From contig OZ010786.1 in assembly GCA_963932465.1 (NCBI GenBank), forward strand, positions 598,661,038 through 598,725,037: a stretch of 64,000 bases of DNA, in the 5' to 3' direction. This document shows, in pieces, positions 11,289 to 22,500 of the stretch (positions within the stretch are counted from its first letter, which is position 1; each line of letters opens with the position of its first letter). This DNA is from Maratus speciosus. Taxonomy: Eukaryota > Arthropoda > Arachnida > Araneae > Salticidae. The notes below the pieces were generated by a model, which saw nothing but the letters and a program-made list of their open reading frames with translations, made no database searches and had not been told where the DNA came from. Made by a program: the position numbers and the translations under genes.

Positions 11289-11336
11289 TATACATTCTGA
11301 TGACGACTCAGTGAAGGAGTTGAAACATTCAATATA
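11289..11336 (+). ncRNA. Hammerhead-ribozyme-like motif (right arm)
   Basis: Plus strand: TATACATT, then an intact CTGATGA box, a 6-bp hairpin CGACTC/GAGTTG, then AAAC and AATATAAG, which can pair with TATACATT. The cleavage triplet seen in the left arm as GTC is TTC here. The two arms have therefore lost different key positions. Confidence 0.45.
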
Positions 11337-11441
11337 AGTTTTCAATTTACTTTTAATGGCTTTTTAGTAATGTCTATTAAGCAAATAAATATTTTAATAT
11401 ATGTTTTTGACTTTTCCGTTTGGAATATGTATTGTGATATA

Positions 11442-12694
11442 CTGATACTATTAGAAATAGAAATTATAATTACTTAGGAATTTCTACGAAGTAATAGTAG
11501 TATTACTACAATGAATATCATTACTAACAGATTATCATTATTAATAATTATAGTAATAATAATCGACTAATATGAGATACAATTTCAAATTTTATTTACA
11601 CACCAAATTTTTAACATACTTCTTAATACTTTTTACACTCTTTGATTTAACTTAACTTATCTCATATACTTTAGGATTAATGTGGATATGCATTGCTTTA
11701 TCAAAACTGATATTCGTCAAACTGTGAATATGTATAAAAAAGGTTTAATATATTATCAACTATGCAACTTAACATTCAAATAACACTGTACAACTGAACA
11801 ATAGTTACCGCAAAAAGCTTCCCTGAGCTTTGCAAAAAATCACCAACCCCTACTATAGCTGAAATCTATAGAATAACAACATCACTCTCTCCTTTTTTCA
11901 CTTCACTTTTTACGAGGCTACCTTGCGATATCACATTCATTGAACACTTGAGTCTATTATCTTTTATTGTTTCACACCTTATCTTTTATTCTCACATATA
12001 CGTCAATATTTAATTTTGTAATCAATTTTTCTCTCATTTCCTGATACTCAAAATTTATAAAAAATTATGTACACAGGTGTATTTCACTCTTTACGGTCAC
12101 GACTGTTACTAAAACAGTGGAGATAATGAGGCGCCAAACCACCTCATTAAAATAGGCCAACTAGCTGTGAAACGGCAGGAACAAAATATTTTAAACATTA
12201 AAAAGTAGATAAGAAAATTGTAATAAGAAAAAAAGTGCGTCGTATCCTTAAAAAAATATGCTTTTATGAATTAAAAGTTTAATTTTAATTAAATTAGGAT
12301 TATTGCTAGAGAAAACATTTCAGAAATCCTGACTAGATAGTTTAAATAATACTTTTTCTACCGTTTCCTGTTGTCATGTCTTAAAAAAGAAGCAAAGTAA
12401 AAGATATATATATTTTAATAAATTCTGAGCTTTCTATCAAGCATAAATCAAAGCGCTGAATTCTTAACAATAAGTGTCCACGCTAAATTAACGGATTGTA
12501 ACTTCTTTTTCTTTTGACAACATGAATTGCAGCCATGAAATTAAGCGTGAATTTTAAGATAAACACCGAATACATACAAGAATGTGTCAAAAAAATCTAT
12601 ACTTGCATATACTCACATTATTCACAACGCATATAGGAGTGTGTCAAAAAAAATTCTATATTTAAATTCTATTCTATACTTTCTATTCAAAAAC
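11442..12694. other. AT-rich non-coding stretch
   Basis: No ORF or recognisable repeat. The word AAAAAAATTCTATA and similar recur near 12590 and 12645, a short local duplication. Confidence 0.4.
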
Positions 12695-12696
12695 TA

Positions 12697-13831
12697 GGGT
12701 AGACCTGGCACATTTACGCGGATTGTTTTCAACGAATTTTCTAATTTTTATGTTTTAACTTAGGAAATTTTAGACATTGTGGTTTTATAAAGCAGTTAAT
12801 AAAGTCAAAACTTGTGTATTCAGTTGTTGCCCTATTTGTGTTTTTAACCATACAAAAAATGTTTTTTAGGTCCAAGTCTTTTGCGTAAACGTGCCCCGGG
12901 AACGGGACAAGTTTACGCATCAAGAGGGGCACGTTTACGCATATTATAAGTGATACCAAGGAGTAAGTGAAATAAGTGTTTAATCAAATTGAAATGTTTT
13001 ATTTATAACTTAAAACACTCTTTAAAAAAATAAAGATAATTAATTGAAGAACATTTTATAAGCTAAACTGAAAATATGGGGCTTATTGCTAATAAAAAAC
13101 AGGAACTATTTATTCATCTTCATCCTCACTATTACAGTTTTTACAATAAAAAAATAAAGTATTTCCTTTTGCACACTTGTCATGGGACCACCTTTTGCAT
13201 CTAAGACATTGAATCCAGTCTTGACCTTTTTTGGATTGGTTGTATGATTTCAAACAATAAATACATACACAGTTTCCATCTTTGTCATCAGATTCATTCA
13301 CTATTTTCTTTATTCCAGAGTGTACAAACTCAAACTTTTTCTCTTTTGCAGTTTTTGGTTTCATACTTTTTGCTTTGCTGTCATCTTGTTCTGCTTCCAT
13401 AGAAACTAGTAAATTTTTACGTAATTTCTTCTTTTTAAACGTGCGTAAAGGTGTCCCGATGTCAATGCGTAAACGTGCCCCGTCGCCATGTTTGGATTTA
13501 TTTTTAACGTGCAACGAAAATTAATAACATGTCTGTTCATACAAATACAGTTCTCAAAAAAGGATAAAATTCTGCTAATGTTCGTATATTTGTTTATCCT
13601 TAACTAAGTATTATTAGTTCACAATAAGTTTCAATAAGTTCAACACAAAATTTACTCACCTGGACAGAAAACAGATTTTCCTTTCCTCATGCTAAACCGA
13701 AGCTCGACTGACGCTCAAAAATGTGTTAGAATACCCACTAGGGAGCATCATCAATCTGTCATAACTGGTGGCGCGCCAGTTATAATTCGTTTCGGAAAAA
13801 TTGCACTACGTAAACATGCCCCTGCCTACCC
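12697..13831. mobile_element. Pogo-like DNA transposon, internally deleted
   Basis: Left end GGGTAGACCTGGCACATTTA, right end (reverse complement) GGGTAGGCAGGGGCATGTTT, flanked by TA at 12695-12696 and 13832-13833. At 1135 bases it is too short for a full pogo element and lacks the DDE core. The terminal word GGCACrTTTACGC recurs inside in both orientations (12884-12942 and 13439-13481), about seven copies in all, which could be iterated transposase binding sites. It retains a zinc-finger ORF on the minus strand. Confidence 0.75.
13110..13514 (-). CDS. PHD-like zinc-finger tail of a pogo/Tigger-type transposase
   Basis: A 134-residue ORF. Residues 1-80 are basic, then acidic and mixed. Residues 84-127 form a PHD-like zinc finger with ligands C84, C87, C103, C106, H111, C114, C124 and C127 (CIYC, CLRC, HDKC, CKNC), followed by an acidic end SEDEDE. 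A finger with this spacing and a WIQCLRCKRWSH-type core is common at the C-terminus of insect pogo/Tigger-like transposases and jerky-like derivatives. The catalytic domain is missing. The ATG lies next to the iterated GTTTACGCA words, so the start may be a deletion junction rather than a real N-terminus. Whether it is expressed is unknown. A stand-alone domesticated use cannot be excluded. Confidence 0.6.
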   Translation of the reverse strand: MHVKNKSKHGDGARLRIDIGTPLRTFKKKKLRKNLLVSMEAEQDDSKAKSMKPKTAKEKKFEFVHSGIKKIVNESDDKDGNCVCIYCLKSYNQSKKGQDWIQCLRCKRWSHDKCAKGNTLFFYCKNCNSEDEDE

Positions 13832-13849
13832 TACATTCTAAAAGTTAAT

Positions 13850-14450
13850 CTATAATAATCTTCTGTGTTATTTTTTATTAAAATTGTTAATCCATAACTT
13901 TTAGTTTAACAAAAAATCCTTTGTAATCAATGAACTTTAGGCACTTTCTAATCTAAACTACTTTTTGTTATACTTTTGATCTCTTTTTTAGTTTAAAAAG
14001 TATTGAATAAATATGAAATAAAAGTAATAAGAGTTTATATTATCAAAAAAATTTAATTAATAAAACATATTTTAAGTAATCTTCTTCCCGCTAAAATCAC
14101 ACTCTGCATAATTAAAACTTAGTGTTAGCTTAAAAACATTATAATTAGCGGAATAAAAAAATATCACAAATACCTTTTCATCCAACTTAATAATCTTAGA
14201 AATATAATTCCATCTTCAAAAAGAAAATTAAGTATCCCAGTTTCTTTGACGATTTTTTTTTTCTGAAAGAACAGCGAGAAAATAAATTAATAAACTTTTA
14301 CAAGTGAATTTACAAAGAAGTCATTAGAACAAAGGAAATTAATTCTCGGTAAATATTTGATGCCTTTTTAATCTTTAACATAAAATAAAAAAAGTGTGGG
14401 GGAGTGAAATATAAAATTCTTTTGTTGATTCTATGTGGTTTAATTTTTTT
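13850..14450 (+). repeat. Diverged duplicate of 41195-41780
   Basis: Collinear matches with 41195-41780 in the same orientation: TTTTTTATTAAAATTRTTAA, CACTTT...AATC, CTTTTGATCT, TTTTTAGTTT, TTTGACGAT, AAAGAACAGC, GAAAATAAA, TTTACAAAGAAGTCATT, AAATATTTG and TTAACATAAAA. Both copies lie shortly upstream of the same 145-bp satellite family. Non-coding. Confidence 0.65.
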
Positions 14451-14741
14451 TTCAAATGAATATATTAAATATCTCAGAATATTTTCATATTTTATAAGTA
14501 CACAAAGAAAGGGGATTATATAAGCTTAGAATCTCTTCCTTTTTTTCAGAATATAAACATTTTCCTATTACTCGTATATTTAATAACTGCAATAACATGA
14601 TGTATTTTCTTTACATATATGTTATTTAATTGTTATTGAAATAACATACTAGCAGGAATGTCCGAGCAAAGCCAGGTAAAAATAAGCTTTGTGTTTATCT
14701 CGATATTTTATTCCCACTGAATCATTCTTGCTGTTTCAGTT
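14451..14741. other. AT-rich spacer before the satellite
   Basis: Nothing recognisable. It separates the duplicated segment from the first satellite monomer. Confidence 0.4.
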
Positions 14742-17282
14742 ACAATTAGCTTTTCCCTGAGCCATAGAGACCCAAAATAACACACATGCGACCTAACCCA
14801 ATGTTCTTCTCGAGCCTGAAAACGATAGAATACAAAATTTAGTGAAAATCGTTAGTCATTTTCTAGATAAAATCAGCTTGACCCATGTTGATCCAAAAAT
14901 GACCCACTAATCGAAATTTATCGAACACGTGACCTATTCCAATGGTCTTCACGTACTGGGAAACGGTATAATAAAAAAAAATGTCAAAATCGTTTGAACC
15001 TTTTTGAGATACATTCAGCTTGACCGTTGACCATGACCCATTATGACCCAAAATGACCCACTAATAGAATTTTCTTGAGCATGCGATGCCCAATGGTTTT
15101 CTCGTGCCCAGAAATGGACATAGTTTTATCAAAATCGTTTGAGCCGTTTTTTAGATACAGTTAGCTTGATTCTGATCCTTTAGGACTCAACATGACCCAC
15201 TGATTGAATTTTCTTGAGCATGCGACTAGCCCTAAAGCCTTATGCCAGGAAACGGTATAATACAAAGTTTTGTCAAAATGTTTTGAACTGTTTTTAGATA
15301 CAATTAGTTTGACCGTGACCCATTGTGACACAAAATGACCCACTAATCGAAATTTCTTGAACATGCAACCTAGCCCAATGGTCTTCTCGAGCCCGAAAAC
15401 AATAGATTTGGTTTGTGTTTATGACGGCCGATTATCAACACGTGGGATATAGGCCCTGGGGGGGTGCCCTTCGTGGGGGTCTTTCTAAGGGAACCTAACC
15501 CGTATTTACGCATGGGAATCCACGGTTTCGAAGAAAACCACGAAAACTCCGAAACGGTTAGGCCGACGGGCGCGATTGGGTTCGAACTCAGCACTTCCCG
15601 TCTACCAGCTTCGAGAGCAGAACCTCTCAGCCACTGGTGGGGCCCGAAAACAATAGAATACAAAATTTAGTCAAAATCGTTGCAACTATTTTCTATATAA
15701 AATTAGCTTGACCACAGTGACCCCAAAATGACCCATCGAATTTTCTCGAACATGGTGGTTTAGCCCAATGGTGTTCTCGTAATCCAAAACTGTAGAATAT
15801 GGAGTACACTGGAAATCGTTAGAGCCCTTTTTTAGATAAAATTAGCATGACCCGCAGTAACCCAAAAATGACCCATTAACTGAAATTTCTCGAGCATGTG
15901 ACGTAGCCCAATAGTCTTCTTGTGCCCGAAAACGGTTGGATACAAAATTCAGTCAAAATCGATTGAGCTGTTTTCTAGATAATATTAGCTTGACCCACAG
16001 TGACCCCAAAATGGCCAACTAATAAAATCTTCTCGAACATGTGACTTAGCCTAATGGTCTTCTCATGCCCAGAAACTGTATAATAAAATTTTGTCAAAAT
16101 CGTTTGAGTCGCTTTTTAGATACAGTTAGCTTGACACACAGTGACGCAAGAATTATCCCACTAATCGAATTTTCTATAACATGTGAAATGCCCAATGATC
16201 ATCTCATGAAATAGTATATTATAAAATTTGGTGAAAATGCTTTGAGCCTTTATTTAGATTCTATCAGCTTGGCCCTGACCCGTTGTGACCCAAAATAAGC
16301 AACTAATCGAATTTTCTTGAAAATGCGACCTAGCCCAATGATATTTCCGTGCCCGAAAACGATAGATTACAAAATTTCGTCAACGTCGTTATAGCCGTTT
16401 TCTATATAAACTTAGCTTAACCCACAGGTCTACGGTCTTCTCATGCCCAGAAATGATATATTACGAAATTTGGTCAAAATGTTTCGAGCATTTTTTTAGA
16501 TTCAATTAGCTTGACCCTGACCATTGTGACCCAAAATGACCCGCTAATCGAATTTTCTCGAACATGTGACCTAACCCAATGGTCATCTCATGTCCAGAAA
16601 CGATATATTACAAAATTTTGTGAAAATGTTTTGAGCCTTTATTTAGATCCAATTAGCTTGGCCCACACCTATTGTGACCCAAAATGACCAACTAATCAAA
16701 TTTTCTTGAAAATGATTTAAAATGATAAGCCCAATGGTATACTCGTGCCCGAAAACGATAGATTACAAAATTTCGTCAAAATCGTCAGAGTCGATTTAGA
16801 TAAACTTAGCTTGCCCCACAGTGACCCAAAAATGATCCACTAATCGAATTTTCTCGAACTTGTGACTTAGCCTAATGGTCTTCTTGTAATCCAAAACTGT
16901 AGAATATAGGGATTAGTGAAAATCGTTAGAGCCATTTTTTAAGTAAAAATAGCTTGACCCGCAGTGACCCAAAAGTGACCCGCTAATCGAAATTAGTCGA
17001 ACATGTGACCTAGCCCAATAGTCTTCTCGTACCCGAAAGCGGTTGGACGAAATTTAGTCAAAATCTATTGAACCGTTTTTTAGATATAATTAGCTTGACC
17101 CTGACCCACAATGACCCACAATGACCCACTAATCGAATTTTCTCGAACACGTGACCCATCCCAATGGTCTTTTCGTGCCCGAAAACGCAGGGTGCAAAAT
17201 TTAATCAATATCGTTAAGCTGTTTTTAAGTTAAAAATTTACATACGCACACACACAATTTTTGCTCGCATTTTAATATAAGA
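14742..17282 (+). repeat. Satellite array of about 145-bp monomers, roughly 16 copies
   Basis: Each monomer runs TTAGCTTGACC, TGACCCAAAATGACCCACTA, ATCGAATTTTCTCGAACAT, GTGACCTAGCCCAATGGTCT, TCTCGTGCCCGAAAACG, ATACAAAATTTAGTCAAAAT, then CGTTAGAGCCGTTTTTTAGA. Monomers differ by many substitutions, so the array is old. It ends in a CA-rich stretch (CGCACACACACA) and TTTTAATATAAGATA. The phrase AAAATCGTT.GAGCCGTTTT resembles 3' ends of RTE-type LINEs, so an origin from a LINE tail is possible (inference). A SINE sits at 15407-15641. Confidence 0.88.
15407..15641 (-). mobile_element. tRNA-derived SINE with 16-bp target duplications
   Basis: Flanked by the perfect repeat GCCCGAAAACAATAGA at 15391-15406 and 15642-15657, which is satellite sequence duplicated by insertion. 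On the minus strand it starts GCCCCACCAGTGGCTGAGAG, has a B-box-like GAGTTCGAACCC at about 45-60 bases in, and ends in an A/C-rich tail AACACAAACCAAA. The long duplication indicates LINE-driven, target-primed integration. Confidence 0.85.
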
Positions 17283-17365
17283 TACGCAGTCATAGAAAAA
17301 CTCATGCTATATATTATCTGATATTTATTCGTTAATAAGTATAAAAATGAAATACATTAATAAAT

Positions 17366-17625
17366 ATAAAAACAAAATATCACAAAAATCTATACACAGA
17401 ATAATCAAAAAATAATCAAAAAGTTCCAGGACTGATCGCACATAGATTTTATAAAAACAAAATATCACAAAAATCTATACACAGAATAATCAAAAAATAA
17501 TCAAAAAGTTCCAGGACTGATCGCACATAGATTTTATAAAAACAAAATATCACAAAAATCTATACACAGAATAATCAAAAAATAATCAAAAAATTCCAGG
17601 ACTGATCGCACATAGATTTTATAAC
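17366..17625. repeat. Three tandem 85-bp repeats
   Basis: Units start at 17366, 17451 and 17536 and are almost identical (one visible base difference, AAAGTTCC versus AAATTCC). Each contains CAAAAAGTTCCAGGACT, which also occurs just inside the right mariner end (reverse strand, near 23750). The array is therefore an amplified subterminal piece of the mariner element. Confidence 0.9.
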
Positions 17626-17659
17626 ACAGTGATTATACTTACATTTGATATTAAGCTTT

Positions 17660-17930
17660 TACGTCTCCTTCCAATTCCATGTAAAGTTCGGAAAGAGTGT
17701 ACACTGTACAGGTGAATAAATACCTTCTGGAAGGCCTCAAGTCTAACACTATTGAGTTCTGCCTTCACAACCGCTTCAATGCCAACTATAGACACTTACA
17801 CCTGCCCCTTCATCTTCAGTTTCAACTTGGGAAATAAAAAGTAGTCCAGAGTAGACAGATCTTGTAAGTACGGTGAGTGGTTGATGCACACACCCTGCCT
17901 TCTCGCCAAAAATTGCTGCACAAGAATGTA
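17660..17930 (-). pseudogene. Mariner transposase, C-terminal part
   Basis: The minus-strand frame reads ILVQQFLARRQGVCINHSPY, LQDLSTLDYFLFPKLKLKMK, GQV, stop, then VGIEAVVKAELNSV, LEAFQKVFIHLY. This matches the end of mariner transposases: helix VQQFLA, the HxPYSPDLAxxDYFLFPKLK block and the following helices. The usual PYSPDLA reads SPYLQDL here, and a stop breaks the frame. It encodes the DNA-cutting domain of a cut-and-paste transposase that is now dead. The N-terminal half lies beyond the nested insertions. Confidence 0.75.
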
Positions 17931-18344
17931 CTTTGTCGCTGCCATCGAAATACTCAAGGCCAGAGGACACAGGTTGTGACGTCCTCACTAATCGACCGAC
18001 TTTTCACTAGTGTTGAAATTCACACCAGAAAATTTTGAATAGATATTTTATTTTATTTTATTTGTGGAATATCTATCATCTTATAAACCAATAATAACTA
18101 TTTAAACTTACTGGTGAGAGTTCGGAATGCCTAAATAAAAATGCAGGCAGATGCGGAATGCTATAGTGTTGCCGTATCTGGCTATTTTTTATTCGGGATT
18201 CTAAATTCTCACCAGTAATTTTAAATAGTTATTATTGTTTTATAAGATGATAGACATTCCACAAATAAAATAAAGGAAAATTGCTATTTAAAATTTTCCT
18301 GTGTGAATTCCAACACTAGTGAGAAGTCTTCAGATTAGTGATGA

Positions 18345-18560
18345 TGTGGCAGCCGCAGAAAGGCAAGGGAGAAAATTCTTCGTTCGGAATGGCAGCTGGC
18401 CAGAGCCGTTGTCATAGCAGCGCAGACGAAAATGTTTACATTGCGTTTTTGTGTTTTCGAATACGATGAGTGTCAGAATCGACGTTTATCAATGTTCTAC
18501 GAATAAAGGTAGTAAAGTGTTTTTAAGTGAGTGATTATATTATACGAGCGACTCTCCACA
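18345..18560 (+). repeat. 5' LTR of the gypsy element
   Basis: 216 bases, starting TGTGGCAGCC and ending GACTCTCCACA. A polyadenylation signal AATAAA lies at 18502-18507. I see no clear TATA box. Identical to the 3' LTR. Confidence 0.95.
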
Positions 18561-18578
18561 ATGGTGACCATGGACTGT
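18561..18578 (+). promoter_or_regulatory. Probable primer binding site
   Basis: ATGGTGACCATGGACTG directly follows the LTR. TGGTGACC is a common opening of the tRNA-complementary site in arthropod Ty3/gypsy elements. The tRNA cannot be named from sequence alone. Confidence 0.5.
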
Positions 18579-18796
18579 TCTTATATAGAGCATCAGCCTT
18601 CCTAGATGAGTTGGAATGTTATCCGATCATCTTCATCTTTCAAAGAATACATCGTTCTACAGCGGCTCGATGGAAAGCAGATAAGTTCTTCTGAGTCATT
18701 TTCCTGATATTTTTTCTGTTATTTTATTAAAAAAATTTAACTCGCGAATTTATTTTGGTTTGATTGTACTATTTTATATATTTATTACCATAAATC

Positions 18797-19570
18797 ATGT
18801 CTAGTGTCGATGCTGTTCAAATTCCATTATATAACAGATCAGATCCTGCGCTATGGTTTGTGATGTGCGAAAGCACATTTGCTTTAGCTACCCCCAAAGC
18901 AATATCAGAATCTGTTACAAAATATAATTATATAGTTTCGCATCTTCCACCCCATGTTGCATCAATCATTCGTGATATTTTAATGCAACCAGATGCTACT
19001 GACCCTTATGGTGTCTTAAAAAAGGAATTAATTGCGCGCTCAGGTGAATCATCCCAGCAAGAGATACGACAGCTCTTGTCTGTAGAAGAACTAGGAAATC
19101 GGAAACCTTCAGATTTATTACGTAGTATGAAACGTCGCGCGGAATCCCTAAATGTTCCAGACAATTTAATGTTAGAATTGTTTTTGCAACGATTACCAAA
19201 TTCTGTTCAGACAATTTTAGCGGCTGTTTCTGAATTAACCCTTGATAAAGCAGCGGAAATTTCAGATCGTATTTCAGAAGTTACCCCTTCCCCAGCTTCT
19301 GCAATTGCCGTGTCCTGCTCGAATGAACAGGCGATAGAGGGTAAATTATTGAAAGAAATCGAAAAATTAAATAAGCGCATCGATCAGCTTGCTGTTTCAC
19401 GTGGTCGGTCCCCATACCGCAGAAACTGGAGTAAACCTCGAGGGCGAAGTAATAGTGATAATCGGGATTCAAGTATCTGTTGGTATCATAGACGATTTGG
19501 AAAAAAATGTAGGGAAGAAAAATGCATAAAGCCGTGTTCTTGGGCGGGAAACGAAACCAGCAAAGAGTAG
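18797..19570 (+). CDS. gag: Gag polyprotein of the gypsy element
   Basis: 257 residues, complete. It forms the cytoplasmic virus-like particle that packages the retrotransposon RNA. Residues 1-170 resemble the capsid region of arthropod Ty3/gypsy elements ([14 protein letters not shown] near the start, and the helical [20 protein letters not shown] block). Residues 200-225 are basic ([17 protein letters not shown]). The end carries a cysteine-rich knuckle [16 protein letters not shown] then PCSW, a variant of the usual CCHC finger. The ATG at 18797 is the first good start after the leader. Gag overlaps pol by about 58 open bases. A slippery heptamer at 19546-19552 lets a share of ribosomes enter pol. 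Confidence 0.93.
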   Translation: MSSVDAVQIPLYNRSDPALWFVMCESTFALATPKAISESVTKYNYIVSHLPPHVASIIRDILMQPDATDPYGVLKKELIARSGESSQQEIRQLLSVEELGNRKPSDLLRSMKRRAESLNVPDNLMLELFLQRLPNSVQTILAAVSELTLDKAAEISDRISEVTPSPASAIAVSCSNEQAIEGKLLKEIEKLNKRIDQLAVSRGRSPYRRNWSKPRGRSNSDNRDSSICWYHRRFGKKCREEKCIKPCSWAGNETSKE

Positions 19571-22500
19571 AGGCGACTTATTCTTTGCCTCAACAGTCAC
19601 GTCGCCTGTTCATTAGAGACCGGACTACAAATGTTTCTTTTCTGGTCGACACCGGTTCGGACGTGTCAATCCTTCCTGCCAACAATGTACAAAAACGGAA
19701 TCCACCCGTACAAACGCTTTTGGCTGCTAATTCTTCCCCTATAAATGTTTATGGTCAACAAACCCTTTCTCTAGATTTTAAGTTAAGACGAAAATTTAAT
19801 TGGACTTTTCTAGTGGCAAATGTTAGTACACCAATTTTGGGAGCAGATTTTCTCCATAATTTCGAATTGGTTCCAAATCTCCGCCACAAATGTCTAAGAG
19901 ATTTAAAAACAAAATTTGAAACAACAGATCACATGAAATGTGCATTAATTCATTCAGTAAAAACAATCAATATTGATAATATATATAATGAACTTCTTAA
20001 ACAATTCCCATCTATTACAAAATTACCAGATCCCAATCAGCCTGTCAAACACAACACAATGCATTTTATTTCAACAAAAGGACCTCCAGTTGAGGCAAAA
20101 CCCCGCAGGTTGGCTCCGGATCGCCTGAAAATTGCTAAAACAGAATTTCAAAATATGATACAACTCGGACATTTAAGACCTTCACGTAGCAACTATGCAT
20201 CACCTTTGCACATGGTTCCAAAAAAGGGAACTTTGGAATGGAGACCTGTAGGTGATTATCGTGCCTTGAATGCGCAAACCAAAAAAGACAGATACCCGAT
20301 ACCATGTATAGCTGATTTTACTGCTAATTTACGTGACACTAAAATTTTTAGTCGACTTGACCTCATCAAAGCATATCATCAAATACCAATCAATCCTGAT
20401 GATATTCCCAAAACAGCGATATGCACACCTTTTGGATTGTTCGAAAGCACACGCATGCAATTTGGCTTATGCAATGCGTCTGCAACATTTCAGAGATTCA
20501 TAGATGAGGTAATACGTGATTTACCAGGCGTCTATGCTTTCGTCGATGATATACTCATAGCCTCTAAAAATGCCGAGGAGCATTATCATCATTTAAAAGC
20601 ACTATTTTCCAAATTAGCAGAATATGGTTTGTGCATAAATGTATCCAATTGCACATTTGGTAAACCTACCATTGATTTCTTAGGATTTCGAATATCTGAA
20701 CATGGTATTCAACCACTTCCAGATAAAGTTAAATGCATAATCGATTTTCCGCAGCCCACAACCTTATCTCAACTTCGAAGATTTTTGGGTATGTTTAATT
20801 TTTATAGGTCTTTCATATATCAAGCTGCACACATACTTGCGCTTTTAGTGAAATTGTTAGAAGGCCATACAAACAAAAAGAAATCTCGTTCCCGTGTTCC
20901 TAAAACAGAACCCCTTAATTGGAACGAAGATGCTGAAAAAGCTTTCGTAGCTGCCAAAAATGCAATATCTCAGGCTGCTCTTTTACGGCACCCTATTCCA
21001 GGCGCTCAGTTGAGTATATGGGTTGACGCCTCAGATGTCGCGATCGGCGGCACCCTTATGCAGTTTTATCAGGAACGTTATGAACCTTTAGCATTTTTTT
21101 CCATGAAATTAAACAACAGTCAGCGGAATTGGTCAACATATGACCGGGAATTATTTTCTATTTATTCGGCAATAAAAAAATTTCGGCACATGCTAGAGGG
21201 GAGAATTTTTCAAATTTATACTGATCAAAAACCGCTAATTTATGCATTTAAGCAAAATCCCAATAAATGTTCGCCGCGGCAATCACGCCATTTAGATTAC
21301 ATTTCCCAATATTCCACTGACATTAGACATGTACCAGGTTCCGAAAACATTGTTGCAGATTGCCTCTCAAGAATTGAAATTGATTCTATTTCAAAATCTC
21401 CAATCTTAAATTTTGAGGAATTCGCAAAAGCTCAGGAAAATGATTCAGAGCTACAGAACCTGCATAATAGTACATTGCTCAAATTGGAATTGAAACCTTG
21501 CCTCATTTCTGATTGTAGCCTACTATGTGATACTTCAACAGGTACGCCTCGACCCTTAGTTCCTAGTTTCTTTCGTCGGCTGATATATGAACATTTGCAC
21601 AACCTAGCGCATCCAGGCATAGCAGCTACCACAAAACTAATTTGTTCCAGATACGTATGGCCAAATATGAAACGAGACATCAAAAACTGGGTTCGTGGCT
21701 GTGAGAAGTGTCAAAGATCAAAAATACAGAGGCACACCAAAGCACCTCTTGGCACGTTCTCTCTTCCTGATGCACGTTTTTCCCAAATACATATAGATAT
21801 CGTAGGTCCCTTGCCTCCATCTGACGGTTTCAGCTATCTTTTAACGATGATTGACCGATTTAGCAGATGGCCAGAAGCCGTACCTATATCTGATACACAA
21901 GCTAAAACAATTTGTAGTGCCATATTAAAGCATTGGATATCAAGATTTGGTTGCCCTTCGCTCATAACCACGGATCAAGGCCCACAAATGCGATCAGCAA
22001 TATTTGATGAATTCACAAAAATGATGGGAACACAGAAGATCCGCACAACGGCATATCATCCGATATCGAATGGCATTATCGAAAGATTTCATCGACATTT
22101 AAAGTCATCCATTAAAGCTCACGAAACCAGTAGGTGGACTGAAATATTACCGATAGTTTTACTAGGCATTCGCACAGCAGTGAAGGAAGATATACAAGCT
22201 TCTTGCGCTGAGCTTGTCTACGGCACTACGTTGAGATTGCCCTGTGATATGCTGGATGAATACAAGATCCGACCTTTCAACGATAACTTCGTCACGCAAC
22301 TACGAAACACCATGCGGCAGTTAAGTCCAGTTGCTACATCATCTCACTGCCAAGAGAAGTTCTATATACACCCTTCCTTGACATCTTGTTCACACATCTT
22401 TCTAAGAGTGGATCATGTACAACCTCCATTGTGTCAACCATATACTGGTCCTCACAAAGTCCTAAGTAGAACTGGGAAAACTATAACAATCGAGCTTAAT

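Larger units (their letters stand above)
9619..11441. mobile_element. Large inverted-repeat element, probably Penelope-like ends
   Basis: The left arm (9619-9837 plus 10059-10092) matches the reverse complement of the right arm (about 11188-11441) over roughly 250 bases. Landmarks: GGAAAAGTCAAAAACATA, ATTTATTTGCTTAA, TTTCAACTCCTTCACTGAGT, AATGCATATGAAAAA, ATCATCGAATA and CAAGTAAACATATGGGGCAT. The left arm is split by a MITE (9838-10058). Each arm carries a hammerhead-like core of the sort found in pseudo-LTRs of Penelope-like retroelements, which can be inverted. No reverse transcriptase remains. The 1.1-kb centre holds tandem words such as GACGGTAAGG and a 71-codon minus-strand ORF (10646-10861) I cannot assign. 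Confidence 0.6.

Noticed and set aside
13282..13524. Plus-strand ORF opposite the zinc-finger ORF
   Set aside because: Shadow of the minus-strand coding sequence, no motif.
14742..17282. TGACCC pairs as real hormone-receptor binding sites
   Set aside because: They come with the satellite monomer and no regulated gene is visible.
17366..17625. CRISPR-like direct repeats
   Set aside because: Units are contiguous 85-bp tandem copies without spacers, and the genome is eukaryotic.
19501..19507. A AAA AAA as the gag-pol frameshift site
   Set aside because: The -1 frame after it meets TAG at 19510, so it cannot give Pol.
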